A program made the position numbers and the translations under genes. From Siphonodentalium dalli (taxonomy: Eukaryota > Mollusca > Scaphopoda > Gadilida > Siphonodentaliidae): DNA of 64,000 nt. Below are positions 24,698-36,580 of this stretch, one piece after another. The stretch covers positions 125,661,605 through 125,725,604 of the forward strand of contig CP136064.1 in NCBI GenBank assembly GCA_032622095.1, read 5' to 3'. Under the pieces are notes generated by a model. It was not told where the DNA came from. It worked only from the letters and a program-made list of their open reading frames with translations, and did not search any database. Within the stretch, counting starts at the first letter, position 1. Every line of letters starts with the position of its first letter.

Positions 24698-26250
24698 CCC
24701 TTTGAACCCTGGCGCCCCACAGTGATCGACACACTGACCCGGGGCTCCCAGTGGTATGTCCGCTTAAATTAGACAGTGTCTAGTAGCATGGTGTTGATGA
24801 TGTTCAAATTGCGACATCGGTCTGAAACTTTACAGGTTTGTCCCCCGTGGATAAGCGATCATTATAAGATCGCGAGACTTTGCCTCGCGGCAACTCCTTG
24901 GTAACGGTTGCTAGGCAACGACCCGGCATTGACTGGAAAATGTAAATATAGCTTATAGCGTCGTAATTCAACCTCAGTGATTGCGTTTTTTTATGCAGGT
25001 ACTACCCTAACGTGAAATTTGAGATATACCCGACCAGAATAGTGAACCAAATATCCCATTTAAGGGTAGCAACGGTTGCTAAGCAAATACCACAACTGAT
25101 CGAATGACATAATTGCACTAACCATTCAGTGGTATGTTTTGCCTTAATTTAGACAGTGTCTAGTCGCATGGTGTTGGTTATGTTGAAAGGGGACACCTAC
25201 CTGAAACTGTGCAGGCATGATATATGCATGCACGGACCACTGATAATTGTAAGATCGGGAGACTTTGCCACCCGATCTCGCCTTAGAAACGGTTACTAGG
25301 CAACTACCCGAAATTTGCAGGATAAACGAATTCTAGCTTATAACGTTGTAATTATACATCAGCGAATTGCGTTTCGATGCAACCAATATCCTAATGTGAA
25401 ATTAAGATATACCTGACCATGCGCGAGTAAGTCAAATTGATATGCGATAGACTTTTTGCTGCATGTGGCACAGCAGAGACTGATATGACAGAGACCAGAA
25501 ACAACGTAATTTCCCGTAACATATCGTGGCCCCATTGTTCTAGTAAGCTGTCTAGATTGTGTCTACTGTACTAACATGCAACAAAATGTCATATATAGCG
25601 CCACATTTCACTTAAACGCATTTTTGTAAATGAATTATAGCCTGCACCCATGCGCATATTTTCAATAGCCGTTTCTAGCGGGCAGCCAATCCATATAGAC
25701 ACATTTGCCAGCGCTGACTTCAATAGGCCAATTTAAATATATATATTAGTGGGTATGTCGTGTATAATTACGTTATAAACCATTTATTTGTCATTGCGCT
25801 AGTCTGCGCATGCGCGAATAAATCAAATTCATATGCGATAGACCCTTCCCCATATGTAGCAGAACACTGGTTAATATACGCGAGGGTAATTTAAACTGAA
25901 ATTGTGTGTCTAAATTATGTCTGTTCTGTGCACACACGGGGAACACGAAATTATATGCCGTAAATATAGCGGCACAGTTCGCTTAAAATATCGTATGTTT
26001 TTGTAGATTATATGCTATGCGCATGCGCATATATTTCTACCCGATACTAGCGGTCAACCATTCCATACGCACCATGGGCGCCGCTGAAATATGTGGGGGC
26101 AATTTAAATATAAATCAGTGGGTCTGACGCTCGTTATACTATATATAAATTTGCTACCGAATCATGTCGTCGCTGCACCGAAATATCGGTGTTACGGGAT
26201 ATAGTCACGGTTCGTTTGCACCTAAATATCGGTGTTACGGGTTCAAAGGG
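24698..26250. mobile_element. TTAA-flanked DNA transposon (piggyBac-like, non-autonomous)
   Basis: A 1553-bp insertion in an array monomer. It has perfect 12-base inverted ends, CCCTTTGAACCC and GGGTTCAAAGGG, flanked by TTAA on both sides (24694-24697 and 26251-26254). Sister monomers at about 17948 and 22791 show the uninterrupted site GATGTTAACAATGACATC, so the boundaries are exact. TTAA targeting with CCC-type ends fits piggyBac; no transposase frame is present. Inside, a block at about 24745-25090 is repeated at about 25125-25430, and a second block at about 25430-25780 is repeated at about 25820-26150. The right end has two copies of AAATATCGGTGTTACGGG. Confidence 0.9.
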
Positions 26251-28800
26251 TTAACAATGACATCTAGATGGGAACGAGTCATTTTGGGGTCATTTGTCCA
26301 AAAAACATGGCCGCCAGCAGCCATCTTGGATTTTACTCTTTGTATGACTAAATTCTTTAGCATGGGTTACAGGTCGTACCTTTAGTCTGATCGTCATAAA
26401 ATTTGTCATGGATGTTAACGATGACATGTGGATGGGATACAATCATTTTGGGGTCATTCGGCCGAAGACATGGCCGTCAGCAGCCATCTTGGATTTTACT
26501 CTTTGTATGACTAAATCCTTTAGCACGGACTACAGGTCGTACCTTGAGTCTGATCATCATGAATTTTCTTATGGCTGTTGAAATTGTAATGTAGATGGGA
26601 ACGAGTCATTTTGGGGTCATTCGGATGAAAAACATGGCCACCAGTGGCCATCTTTGATTTCAAAATTCAATCCATTAGCACAGTCTACAGGTCGTACGTA
26701 CCTTTAGTCTGATCATCATGAAATTTGTCATGGATGTTAAAAATGACATGTAGATGGGAACGAGTCATTCTGAGGTCATTCGGCCAAAAAACATGGCCGC
26801 CAGCAGCCATCTTGGATTTTACTCTTTGTATGACTAAATCATTTAGCACGGGCTACAGGTCGTACTTTTAGTCTGATCATCATAAAATTTGTCATGAATG
26901 TTAATAATGACATGTAGATGGGAACGAGTCATTTTGGGGTCATTCGGCCAAAAAACATGGCCACCAGAAGACATCTTGGATTTTACTCAGGTCGTACCTT
27001 GAGTCTGATCATCATGAAATTTTTTGTGGCTGTTGAAATTAGAATATAGATGGGAACGAGTCATTTTGGGGTCATTTGGATGAAAAACATGGCCGCCAGT
27101 GGCCATCTTTGATTTCAAAATTCAATCCATTAGCACAGGCTACAGGTCGTACTGTTTGTCTGATCATCATGAAATTTATCATGGATGTTAATATTGACAT
27201 GTAGATGGGAACGATTAATTTTGGGGTCATTCGGCCAAAAAACATGACCGCAGCAGCCATCTTGGATTTTACTCTTTGTATGACTAAATCCTTTAGCACG
27301 GGCTACAGGTTGTACCTTTAGTCTGATCATCATAAAATTTGTCATGGATGTTAGCAATGACATGTAGATTGGAACGAGTCATTTTGAGGTCATTCGGCCA
27401 AAAAAACATGGCCGCCAGCAGCCATCTTGGATTTTACTCTTTGTATGACTAAATCATTTAGCACGGGCTACAGGTCGTACTTTTAGTCTGATCATCATAA
27501 AATTTGTCCTGGATGTTAACAATGACATGTAGATGGGAACTAGTCATTTTGGGGTCATTCGTCCAAAAAACATGGCCGCCAGCGGCCATCTTTGATTTCA
27601 AAATTCAATCTATTAGCACAGGCTACAGGTCGTACCTTTAGTCTTATCATCATAAAATTTGTCATGGATGTTAGCAATGACATGTCGATTGGAACGAGTC
27701 ATTTTGAGGTCATTCGGCCAAAAAACATGGCCGCCAGCAGCCATCTTGGATTTTACTCTTTGTATGACTAAATCATTTAGCACGGGCTACAGGTCGTACT
27801 TTTAGTCTGATCATCATAAAATTTGTCCTGGATGTTAACAATGACATGTAGATGGGAACGAGTCATTTTGGGGTCATTCGTCCAAAAAACATGGCCGCCA
27901 GCGGCCATCTTTGATTTCAAAATTCAATCTATTAGCACAGGCTACAGGTCGTACCTTTAGTCTGATCATCATAAAATTTGTCATGGATTTCAGCAATGAC
28001 ATGTAGATTGGAACGAGTCATTTTGAGGTCATTCGGCCAAAAAACATGGCCGCCAGCAGCCATCTTGGATTTTACTCTTTGTATGACTAAATCATTTAGC
28101 ACGGGCTACAGGTCGTACTTTTAGTCTGATCATCATAAAATTTGTCCTGGATGTTAACAATGACATGTAGATGGGAACGAGTCATTTTGGGGTCATTCGT
28201 CCAAAAAACATGGCCGCCAGCGGCCATCTTTGATTTCAAAATTCAATCTATTAGCACAGGCTACAGGTCGTACCTTTAGTCTGATCATCATAAAATTTGT
28301 CATGGATTTCAGCAATGACATGTAGATTGGAACGAGTCATTTTGAGGTCATTCGGCCAAAAAACATGGCCGCCAGCAGCCATCTTGGATTTTACTCTTTG
28401 CATGACTAAATCCTTTGGCACGGGCTACAGGTCGTACCTTTAGTCGAATCATTATGAAATTTGTCATGACTGTTGACATTGACATCTAGATGGGAACGAG
28501 TCATTTTGGGGTCATTCGGCCAAAAAACATGGCCGCCAGCAGCCATCTTAGATTTTACTCTTTGCATGACTAATTCCTTTGGCATGGGCTACAGGTCGTA
28601 CCTTTGGTCAGATCATCATGAAATTTGTCATGGCTGTTGACATTGGGATGTAGATGGAAACGAGTCATTTTGGGGTGATTTGACCAAAAAACATGGCTGC
28701 CAGCGGCCATCTTGGATTTCAAAATTCAATCCATCAGCACGGGCTACAGGTCGTACTGTTCGTCTGATCATCATGAAATTTGTCTTGGTGGCCATCTTAG

Positions 28801-29377
28801 CTTTTATGAAGAAATCTCAAAATATTCAGTTCCGTCACCAGTCCAGTAAATATATTCTGCATAAGGTAAAAAGAAACAATAGTTATCCATTGAGAAAAAC
28901 ACTTCATTAGTCGAAACATGCATGATCAGTACCTCGGCGCCCAAAGTATTAGGGAAAACCAATTTTTTATAACCTTTTATAAATTTGCAGTACCAATTTT
29001 TTTCCACAAATGTGAAAAATACCAATATATAAGCCCATACTAAATACTAAATCACCATCAATTGTTAATAATGGTTTTCGTTACATTTCTCACACTTATA
29101 GCCAAAATTTGGAAAAATGTTCATTTTCTCGTATGGGGGTGAGGATTAAGTTTTTCGTTTTAATCCGTAAAGTTTCCGCGACTGACCCCACTGTTTGTTT
29201 TCATGATTTTCATATGATGTGCCACTTGATTATATATTATATAGTTTGCCAAATGCAAAGATTGAAAGATGGTGCCGTGGTGGTGGTTTGTCTGAATGAG
29301 CATGACATCATACATATCTAGAACTTGGCATTGTTGTTCATTTCCTTTTAGGAAGCAATCAGTTACAAACTATTGTA
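28801..29377. other. Nothing recognised
   Basis: AT-rich sequence after the array. Short frames here have no domain or splice support. Confidence 0.45.
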
Positions 29378-29385
29378 AGACAAAA

Positions 29386-29815
29386 CAGAGACCTGCGAAT
29401 ATTCGAGATTCGATTCGATGTCGATATCGGGCACCCGATTCGAGATCGAAACCGAATCGGTCCACTGATTTGGATATTTTTGAATCGGTGTTACTTTGGT
29501 GTAGTCTCATTTTGTGCGTCTAAATAACACATGCCAAATGAACTGAAATCACAGAAATTGAAGCACAACGTTGCCAAGTTAGCCAACGTAGGTATTGTTG
29601 AATGTATGCATTTCAAAATAGACGTGCATTATGCAAATTATTTGCTTCGATCCCAACCCGTAACGGTGATCAATCGCAGCATATATTTGTGATCTGTATC
29701 GGCACTATGTAAATTGGCAAACAGTGTCAATCACTAGAGCTCTGATTCGATTCGAGATTCGATTCGATGTCGACATCAGGAAAGTGATGCAAAATCCCCG
29801 ATTCGCAGATCCCTA
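29386..29815. mobile_element. hAT-type MITE with TCGAATCG-rich ends
   Basis: The 430-bp element has inverted ends CAGAGACCTGCGAAT and, on the complement of the right end, TAGGGATCTGCGAAT. It is flanked by AGACAAAA (29378-29385 and 29816-29823), an 8-base duplication. The subterminal zones consist of GATTCGATTCGATGTCGA words on both sides. It has no coding capacity. Confidence 0.85.
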
Positions 29816-29823
29816 AGACAAAA

Positions 29824-30547
29824 AGATCAGAAATCCTTTCTCATTTTGTAGAGTTATAATGAAAAGTTAAAATTGGCCATTTTTGAAAAACGACATAAAA
29901 TGCAGGGTAAATAACTAAATTTCTTCAGATAAGCGTTCTATTATGTCTATCCAAAAACTTGATCGTGAAATATCAGTTATCTGTCTGCAAGAAAATATAG
30001 GTGCCATTAATTCCCTGTCCTGGTGACACCTTGCGTCAGCTGACAGCTGGACAAAAATGTTATATTCATCTTTGAAAAACAGATTCTTATTCGTTTAATG
30101 ACATTGGACATCTCGCGGTTCAGACTGCTCATTTACATAATTTCTGCCTCGTTATAACAATATCATTATATGGCAACATCAGCTGTATATTGAAATTTGA
30201 ACATATTATAATATCCCACAAACGTTTGACTCTGCAATGATATTATCCCAATAAAACATTTTATGAGCACATACATGTATAGCAAGTGTGGCGCAGCTCT
30301 CTCGGTGAAGCCTCAATGCAGCTCATTGCAGAAATGCATTGAGGATTCACAGAATGAGCATGGCAACAATAAAAACAAAAGTTACCAAGTGCTAAGATAA
30401 AATTATATACAGTATATCGGCAAAATGGGGATAATTTTCTGCTATTGATTTGCAGCTCCTTAGACAATAATAAACTAATCAAATGTCTCCCCAAAACATA
30501 ATTTTTAATTTGTTATTTTATTTCTATCCATAGGGCGATACGAGCAG
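29824..30547. other. Last part of the 20.6 kb intron
   Basis: Non-coding AT-rich sequence. It ends in a pyrimidine-rich stretch (TTTGTTATTTTATTTCTATC at 30509-30528) with two possible acceptors, CATAG at 30533 and AGCAG at 30547. Only the second gives a phase that matches the 9874-9962 exon. Confidence 0.5.
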
Positions 30548-31162
30548 CCTGGTTCTACAACATACAAGCACATATACTTCAACGCAACATCACAAACATT
30601 CAAAGTGTGGATAATCACTGTCATATATATCCTTCTAGCATACGAAACAATAAAATATCTTATCAACGTATTCAAAGAATGGAAAGTTCGGTGGACAATG
30701 TTTGTGCTATTCCTGTTGAACATCTATCCAAATTACTACTCCTGGTGGTCATTCTTCAACTACTACAATGAGGACTTCTACACATACTTCTACCATCACA
30801 TGCTGTTCATGTTCACTGAATGGTTGGTCACATGGTTTGTTTTAGACTTGTGCAATATCAACAATGAAATCTCGACTTCAAAGATATTTCCAATAGTCTG
30901 TGTCAGTACAATTCATATACTTGTGAGCGGCTCCGACCAATTCATCATTCATGTCCTACAAGGTAGGGGAGTTAACTTCCAGAACTTGAGAGACATTGGG
31001 CTAATGATTCCAGATTTATGCCACGTCATCATTCCTGTCCGAGAATTAGTACTGCATGCAAGAAGAAAGAACATTCCGATTCGACAAGTGTGTTCACATA
31101 TTGAACTTATAGCATTTTGTATTCTTGTTACATTTGGTGTAGTTATCAGTAATGTCATTTAA
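30548..31162 (+). CDS. Terminal exon, multi-pass membrane protein of unknown function
   Basis: From the acceptor at 30547 the frame reads 204 codons to a TAA at 31160-31162. It starts PGSTTYKHIYFNATSQTF. Hydrophobic spans lie at about residues 20-39, 50-66, 84-101, 113-128, 150-166 and 185-204, with charged turns between them (FKEWKVRW; HARRKNIPIR). That suggests five or six membrane segments, with the chain ending directly after the last. Aromatic-rich loops such as NYYSWWSFFNYYNEDFYTYF are notable. NATS in the first loop is a possible N-glycosylation site. The frame is the longest clean one in the window and has no low-complexity bias. I do not recognise the family. If the other acceptor (30533) is used, the exon starts RYEQPG and would need a different upstream exon. 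Confidence 0.75.
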   Translation, partial: PGSTTYKHIYFNATSQTFKVWIITVIYILLAYETIKYLINVFKEWKVRWTMFVLFLLNIYPNYYSWWSFFNYYNEDFYTYFYHHMLFMFTEWLVTWFVLDLCNINNEISTSKIFPIVCVSTIHILVSGSDQFIIHVLQGRGVNFQNLRDIGLMIPDLCHVIIPVRELVLHARRKNIPIRQVCSHIELIAFCILVTFGVVISNVI

Positions 31163-31549
31163 AGCTGCCCCATCCAATAGACACCACATTAGTCATTTAA
31201 AGGCGGAGCTATTGCCCTTTTTCAACATAGAATTGTACATCCTGGGACGCATCGTTTGTCCAAGCCTGTCATTTTCCAGTCAATTTTTTTTAAACTTGGC
31301 ACAGATGTCAACTGCATAAGAACCTTAACACCTGCGATTTTGAGTTCAGTCAGGAGTCATTGTGGTGGAGTTATTGCCACTTCTAGACATAGAAATGTTT
31401 TATGTTTTCTATTTTAGAGTTATTTACCCTTTCTCGACACATTGAAGATGTGCAACATATTTAGTGAATATGCACTTTGGTGTCATCAATTCCTCCTACA
31501 GTTTGTAGTATAGGGATCCTGAGGAAAATGGCCATAATATCAACGGCCC
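31163..31549 (+). other. 3' flank of the gene with degenerate repeat phrases
   Basis: Two loosely similar segments (GGCGGAGCTATTGCCCTTTT at about 31202 and GGTGGAGTTATTGCCACTTC at about 31363) belong to the dispersed module phrases. No clear polyadenylation signal was found close to the stop codon. Confidence 0.4.
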
Positions 31550-32410
31550 AGCACACAATGTCATGATATCAGTTCAGTTAGCAACCAATGTCATTCATCA
31601 TTAGTCCTTATGTTAGAAACTAGGGAATTGCCCGTCAAAATGACAGGTCTATAAATGTTATTCGTTACTTTCTGGTATCTGCGGTCATGAACACATTCTC
31701 ATTTCTATATTAGTAATGGATTGGTCAAGCTTCTCTTTAACTGGAGGTGAGTGGGAACACTTTATTGAATTAAACTGTATTATGTAATCCCAACATACCT
31801 CTCATATATGCATGCATATGGAACGCAAACAAATCAACATATTTAATCCTTTATATAACACTATATAATACTATATTTACAAACTAAAACAGACTCCATT
31901 ACTTTATTACATATATGTACTACAGTTACTGAAACAGAGCCTTTATTCACGGATGGACTGGCCTGCAACCCCTCTGTGCGCGAAGAGTGCACATGCATTA
32001 TGATCTTAAACAGGTTTATAGTTATCTTAAAATAAAAGTTAACAATTTGATATAAATTTAATTTTAATTTTATTTTAACTGTGTCGTCTGCAGATTTATA
32101 ACCGATTCTCACATAAATTCAGCTTGTCGCTCTAAACCATCAAACTGAATGAAATAAATGTATAGAAAATTCAAGATTAGGCCTTTCAAGTAGCACTTAT
32201 CGTTTAAAACATGTTATTTTATACAATGTAATCCAAATAGAAAATAAAACATGTGCATGTATCATAATAATTGGCCTGGAGCCCTGAATATATATTTAAA
32301 GGTTGCAGAAAGGATGGCACTCAGGCTAATCTGAATCATGGTACTTCCAGAAAAATACATGAGAAACTTCCTTAAATTGATAGAAAATGTTGGACATTTT
32401 ATGGGTTTTT

Positions 32411-33306
32411 ATGTTTACCCACACCATAGTATGGTAAACATAATGGCGACGTCCGGATTGACACTCGTCGTTCGTCCGTCCGTCTGTCTGTCCGTAGACA
32501 CTTTACGCATGGTGCGATAACTCAAATAATTTCTATCTGATCGTAACCAAAATACAGATCGAGTTCGAATATGGGTTTGATCCGAGTTTTTTTTACACAG
32601 AGTTATGGCCCTTTTTAGATTAGAATTCATGGATGCTACGATAACTAAAAAAAATATTATCTGATGAGAACCAAATTTGGTATGTCAGTTTCTCTATCTA
32701 AAATACAGTTCGAGTTCGAATATGGGTTTCCAATAATGAAATTTTGTATGGCTGTTCATTACTATGAGGGCATTCAACAGAGGGTTACATAGTTTTGTTC
32801 AGATTTTCCATTCTGGAGTTATTCATCTTTGTTTATCTGGAAATGTTCGCTTTTTGGTCCGTCTGGTGTCTGTTCATGTCGTAACTTCAACAGTTGTGCT
32901 GGGATCTCAATGGAATTTGGTATGGATGATCACTACTATGAGGACATTCAATAGAGGGTTCCATTGTTCTGTTCCGCTTTTCCATTCTAGAGTTATTCAT
33001 CTTTGTTTATCTGGAAATGTTGGTTGTTTGGTCCATCCGATGTCTGTTCAGCTCATAACTTGAACAGTAATGCTCGGATCTCAATGAAATTTTTGTATGG
33101 ATGTTCACCACTATGAGTACATTTAATGGCACATTCAAATGTTTGTTTTGTTTTTATTGTTCTATAGTTACACATCTTTGTTTATATGAAAATGCTGGTG
33201 TTTGGGTCCATCTGTCTGAGTATAGCCCTCATAAGTTATAGATATGCCCACACTAGGCGGTATGCCACGAGGGGGTATGCACCGGATGACAGTCCATCTC
33301 TTGTTT
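32411..33306 (+). repeat. Dispersed tandem-core module inside the duplication
   Basis: It starts with a hairpin (TGTTTACC and GGTAAACA, 32411-32440), then GTCCGTCC-type microsatellite at 32473-32495. Degenerate units of about 140 bases follow with GATCTCAATGAAATTTTTGT and TATTCATCTTTGTTTATCTG. It ends GGTATGCACCGGATGACAGT then CCATCTCTTGTTT at about 33306. Its duplicate lies at about 38199-39098. The short frames inside are repeat-derived. Confidence 0.78.
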
Positions 33307-33781
33307 CAATTTATTTGGCACTGGACACAGACATGCTATATAACACCTAGTTGATGTGTTTAACTGTTTATAATCTATTGATAGGGTGATGGTTGAGTGA
33401 ATTTTTGGGACACCCAGGGGTCAGAAGAATGAAGGGTTCTTTGGTGCCTGGGATTTAAATTTATTCAGATGGGGTCACCAGATTAAATAGGGTGGGACCA
33501 GGGACATAACTGTATGTCTCTATAGTAATACTTAAAATGTCTTCTCAAGAGAGGTTGGACTATTTAGCTTACATATAGTATGGAGGATCCTTTAGTGACT
33601 GAGATTCAGATTTGTTAACATGATGTCAACCTGTCAAGAAATGACGGGGCTATGGGGACTTAACACTTTTGTGTCTAATAAAATCATTAAAATACAAAAT
33701 TGGAAATTTCCAACAATTGAGAAAGTTTGAGATGTCGGTTGTGAAATTCCAACCTAAGACTTTGGAGTCTGGAGCCCGGTC

Positions 33782-33810
33782 GGGGGGGGGGGGGGGGGGG
33801 GGGGGGGGGG
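33782..33810 (+). repeat. Poly-G tract (29 G)
   Basis: An uninterrupted run of 29 G. The same position in the second copy of the duplication (39574-39596) has 23 G. Confidence 0.9.
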
Positions 33811-34969
33811 TATGTTGAGCTGGAGGGGGTGTGGGTGATCAGTAGTGTACAGTTGGTAATTTAAAAGTAGATATTCACCGATCTACATACATGAAGCCTC
33901 TCTAGCCACATATCCTGTTTAGATCTACTTCTTTTAAAGTGATTATGAAAAGTTCTGACTGTTATGGTCTCCAGAGTTGCAGTCTGGTGAGTGACCCCAC
34001 AGTCTTTGACTGTCTTGTATTATGTACAAGTGTCTATATATGTACGTGTACTTCGTTAGTACATAATGTTTAGTTGACATAAAAACCCTAGCTTATTTAC
34101 TATCTTCAAGGGATAGGTTAAACATATGCCGATCATGATCGGCCTCACGTCTTTTTGTCATTTGATCTGGTTCGTTGTCATTTTCCCGTCATTTTGAAAT
34201 CCAAGATGGCCACCATTCTCATTTTTTGAAATTCACCTGTTTTGCTAAACCGGTCGATGTGACGACAGTTTGCATTCCCTAGCTCAGAAATTTGGCTTAC
34301 TTTATATCATGCTAATCGAAATAAAAACTGGAAACTAAAACATCTTGCCTGTCGCTGCCTGCATGGATAATAGACTCATGTGTTCAATTCAATCAACTTA
34401 ATTTGTTGATGTTCTACTGCATCATCATTTATGATGCTCCTCACCATGTACATAACAAGTCCACACAAGGGTACTCACATCCATATCATAGGCTCAGGCT
34501 GTGTCCATGTATATATATGTATATTAGTCAACAGTTACATTTCATTCTAGTGTACCCAAAGTATGCGTCTTGCGTGACTTGACTATTTGGTAAGGGAATT
34601 AAGAATATTTGAAAATGTGCTATCACTGTGACCAGCACACAATGTCATGATATCAGTTCAGTTAGCAACCAATGTCATTCATCATTAGTCCTTATGTTAG
34701 AAACTAGGGAATTGCCCGTCAAAATGACAGGTCTATAAATGTTATTCGTTACTTTCTGGTATCTGCGGTCATGAACACATTCTCATTTCTATATTAGTAA
34801 TGGATTGGTCAAGCTTCTCTTTAACTGGAGGTGAGTGGGAACACTTTATTGAATTAAACTGTATTATGTAATCCCAACATACCTCTCATATATGCATGCA
34901 TATGGAACGCAAACAAATCAACATATTTAATCCTTTATAAAACACTATATCTATATCTATATTTGCGAA

Positions 34970-35004
<35 letters not shown>

Positions 35005-35099
35005 GTTCTATAGAAATTCACAGGGGACCATCTAGATGATGCCAAATGGGTCTACTAGGAGTAACTTTTTACGAGAAAGATAATGGTCGGTGTTAAAAT

Positions 35100-36580
35100 T
35101 TTCTAAAGTGACGCCGTTGTTGTCAGGGGCAGAAAAGGTGGAGGGGAAGAAAAATAAAATGTCAGCGATTGCCACGAAACTTATATATAATCATCCCCAT
35201 AATCTGCGGAATCTAATGGTGTGTTTTAAATATGGCAAAAGTCGCGCCGTTCGCGTCAGGGGTGCCCGGAATGGGGAGGGGCAGAATTGTTTTCTGTCGC
35301 CGATTGCCACGAAACTTACATATAATCATCCCCATGATATGAAGAATCCAACGTTCTTCTGGTTTAAATATGCCAAAAGTGGCGTCGTTCGAGTCAGATT
35401 AGCACGAAAGGGGAGAGGGGCACCAAAATTGATAAAACTAATTTTTGCGCCGATTTCCACCAAATTGATATATATTCTTCTTCATGATACAAGGAATCTA
35501 ATTGTGCGATTTAACAACGCCAAATTGTTGTCGTTTGGTTGAGAGATTGGGGGGGGTGGGCACTAAATTTGATAATAATTGGTTTAGTCGCCGATTGTCA
35601 CCACACTTATACAAAAGCATTCCCATGGTATGAGGGGTCTAATGGTGTGGCTTATATCTGTCAAGTGTGGCCTCATTCGAGTCAGGGGTGTATTGAATGG
35701 GACAGGGGCACCAAAATTGATGCACAATTTTTTTGTTTTGGCGCCAATTTCCACCAAATTGATACACGTTCTTATCCATGGTACGAGGAATCTGATCGTG
35801 TGCTTTAAAGACGCCATAGTGGTGCTGTTTAGGTGAGAGATGGGGATGGAGGGATTGGCACCAAATTTGATAAAAAAAATATTGTTTAGTCGCCGATTAT
35901 CACCAAACTTATAAACAATCATATCCATGATATCAGGAGTGTAATTGTGTGGTTTAAGGATGTCACAAGTGGGGCCATTCGAGTCAGTGGTGTATAGAGA
36001 TGAGAGGGACATTATATCTATATGTTTAGTGCCGATTTCCACCAGATTGATACATATTCTTCTCCGTGATACGAGGAATCTTATCGTGTGGTTTTGACAC
36101 AACAAAGTGGTGCCCTATGGGTGAGAGATATGGGGACCTTCAATATGATACGAATTTGTATACTCGCCAATTTTCACCAATTTCATATATATGCATCTCT
36201 AATCTCTAATGAGTCTTAGTGTGTGCAGCTTGAGTCCGAAATAGGGACGGGAGGGTCACCAAAAACTGATCCAAATAATTTTAGTACCAATTACCATCAA
36301 ATTCAGACACGTTCTTCTCAAATGATACAAGAAATCAAATTGTGCTGTCTGTCTGTCTTTCTGTCTGTCTGTGTGTTCTATATATAACTTCACGCGGTAC
36401 AATCGAAGAGGCAAAAGCTGATACAAATATATTTGGCACTAATTTCCAACAAATTCATACATGTTTTTATCTAATGATATACCATGAATTAAATCACATT
36501 TGGTGTCGTTTGCGTCACGGATGGCGAGCGGATATGCACTATTATAGATAAGATTGCTATTCGCCGATATCCACATATAA
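35100..36580 (+). repeat. Internal tandem core of the Helitron
   Basis: About ten or eleven degenerate units of roughly 140 bases. Each carries a form of CGCCGATTTCCACCAAATTG followed by ATATTCTTC-CATGATAC and GGAATCTAAT-GTG. A second GTCTGTCT tract occurs at about 36343-36372. The longer open frames on either strand (for example 35584-36105 minus) are produced by the repeat period and are not genes. Similar Helitron-like elements with tandem cores are known from bivalves (the pearl type). Confidence 0.8.

Larger units (their letters stand above)
15819..28800 (+). repeat. Second tandem array, about 70 monomers of ~155 bp
   Basis: It opens with the same leader as the first array (AGCTCAACTTTACTTTGTAA), then runs about 13 kb. 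The unit carries GATCATCATAAAATTTGTCA, GACATGTAGATGGGAACGAG and GCCGCCAGCAGCCATCTTGG. The two monomer classes (TTTTACTCTTTGTATGAC versus TTTCAAAATTCAATCTATT) are interleaved. Higher-order copies are obvious: 18186-19428 is repeated head to tail at 19429-20671 (offset 1243), and about 16430-18900 recurs at about 21270-23750 (offset 4843). A transposon interrupts it at 24698-26250. The recurrent short minus-strand frames are shadows of the repeat. Confidence 0.95.
31550..34633. repeat. Tandem duplication, copy 1 (3084 bp)
   Basis: This segment is repeated at 34634-40419 apart from a 2700-bp insertion. The copies are nearly identical; known differences include GTCCGTCCGTC copy number at about 32475, single bases, and the G-run length. 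The unit begins AGCACACAATGTCATGATAT and ends GCTATCACTGTGACC. It holds one dispersed tandem-core module and unique AT-rich DNA, and no supported gene. Confidence 0.93.

Noticed and set aside
16900..27400. Seven recurring minus-strand frames of 75-103 codons with nearly the same protein
   Set aside because: They are the translation of the tandem monomer and recur at the higher-order repeat spacing. They have no start context or splice context of their own.
15819..28800. Possible CRISPR array
   Set aside because: There are no short direct repeats with unique spacers. The whole unit is repeated, and the sequence is eukaryotic.
30534..30547. Alternative start of the terminal exon at 30534
   Set aside because: CATAG is a usable acceptor and gives RYEQPG, but the phase does not fit the only upstream exon found. 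It is kept as an alternative in the feature text.
35584..36105. 173-codon minus-strand frame and a 150-codon plus frame at 35090
   Set aside because: Both are produced by the period of the Helitron tandem core and repeat the same phrases (for example IRFLV, CINLVEIG) at unit spacing.
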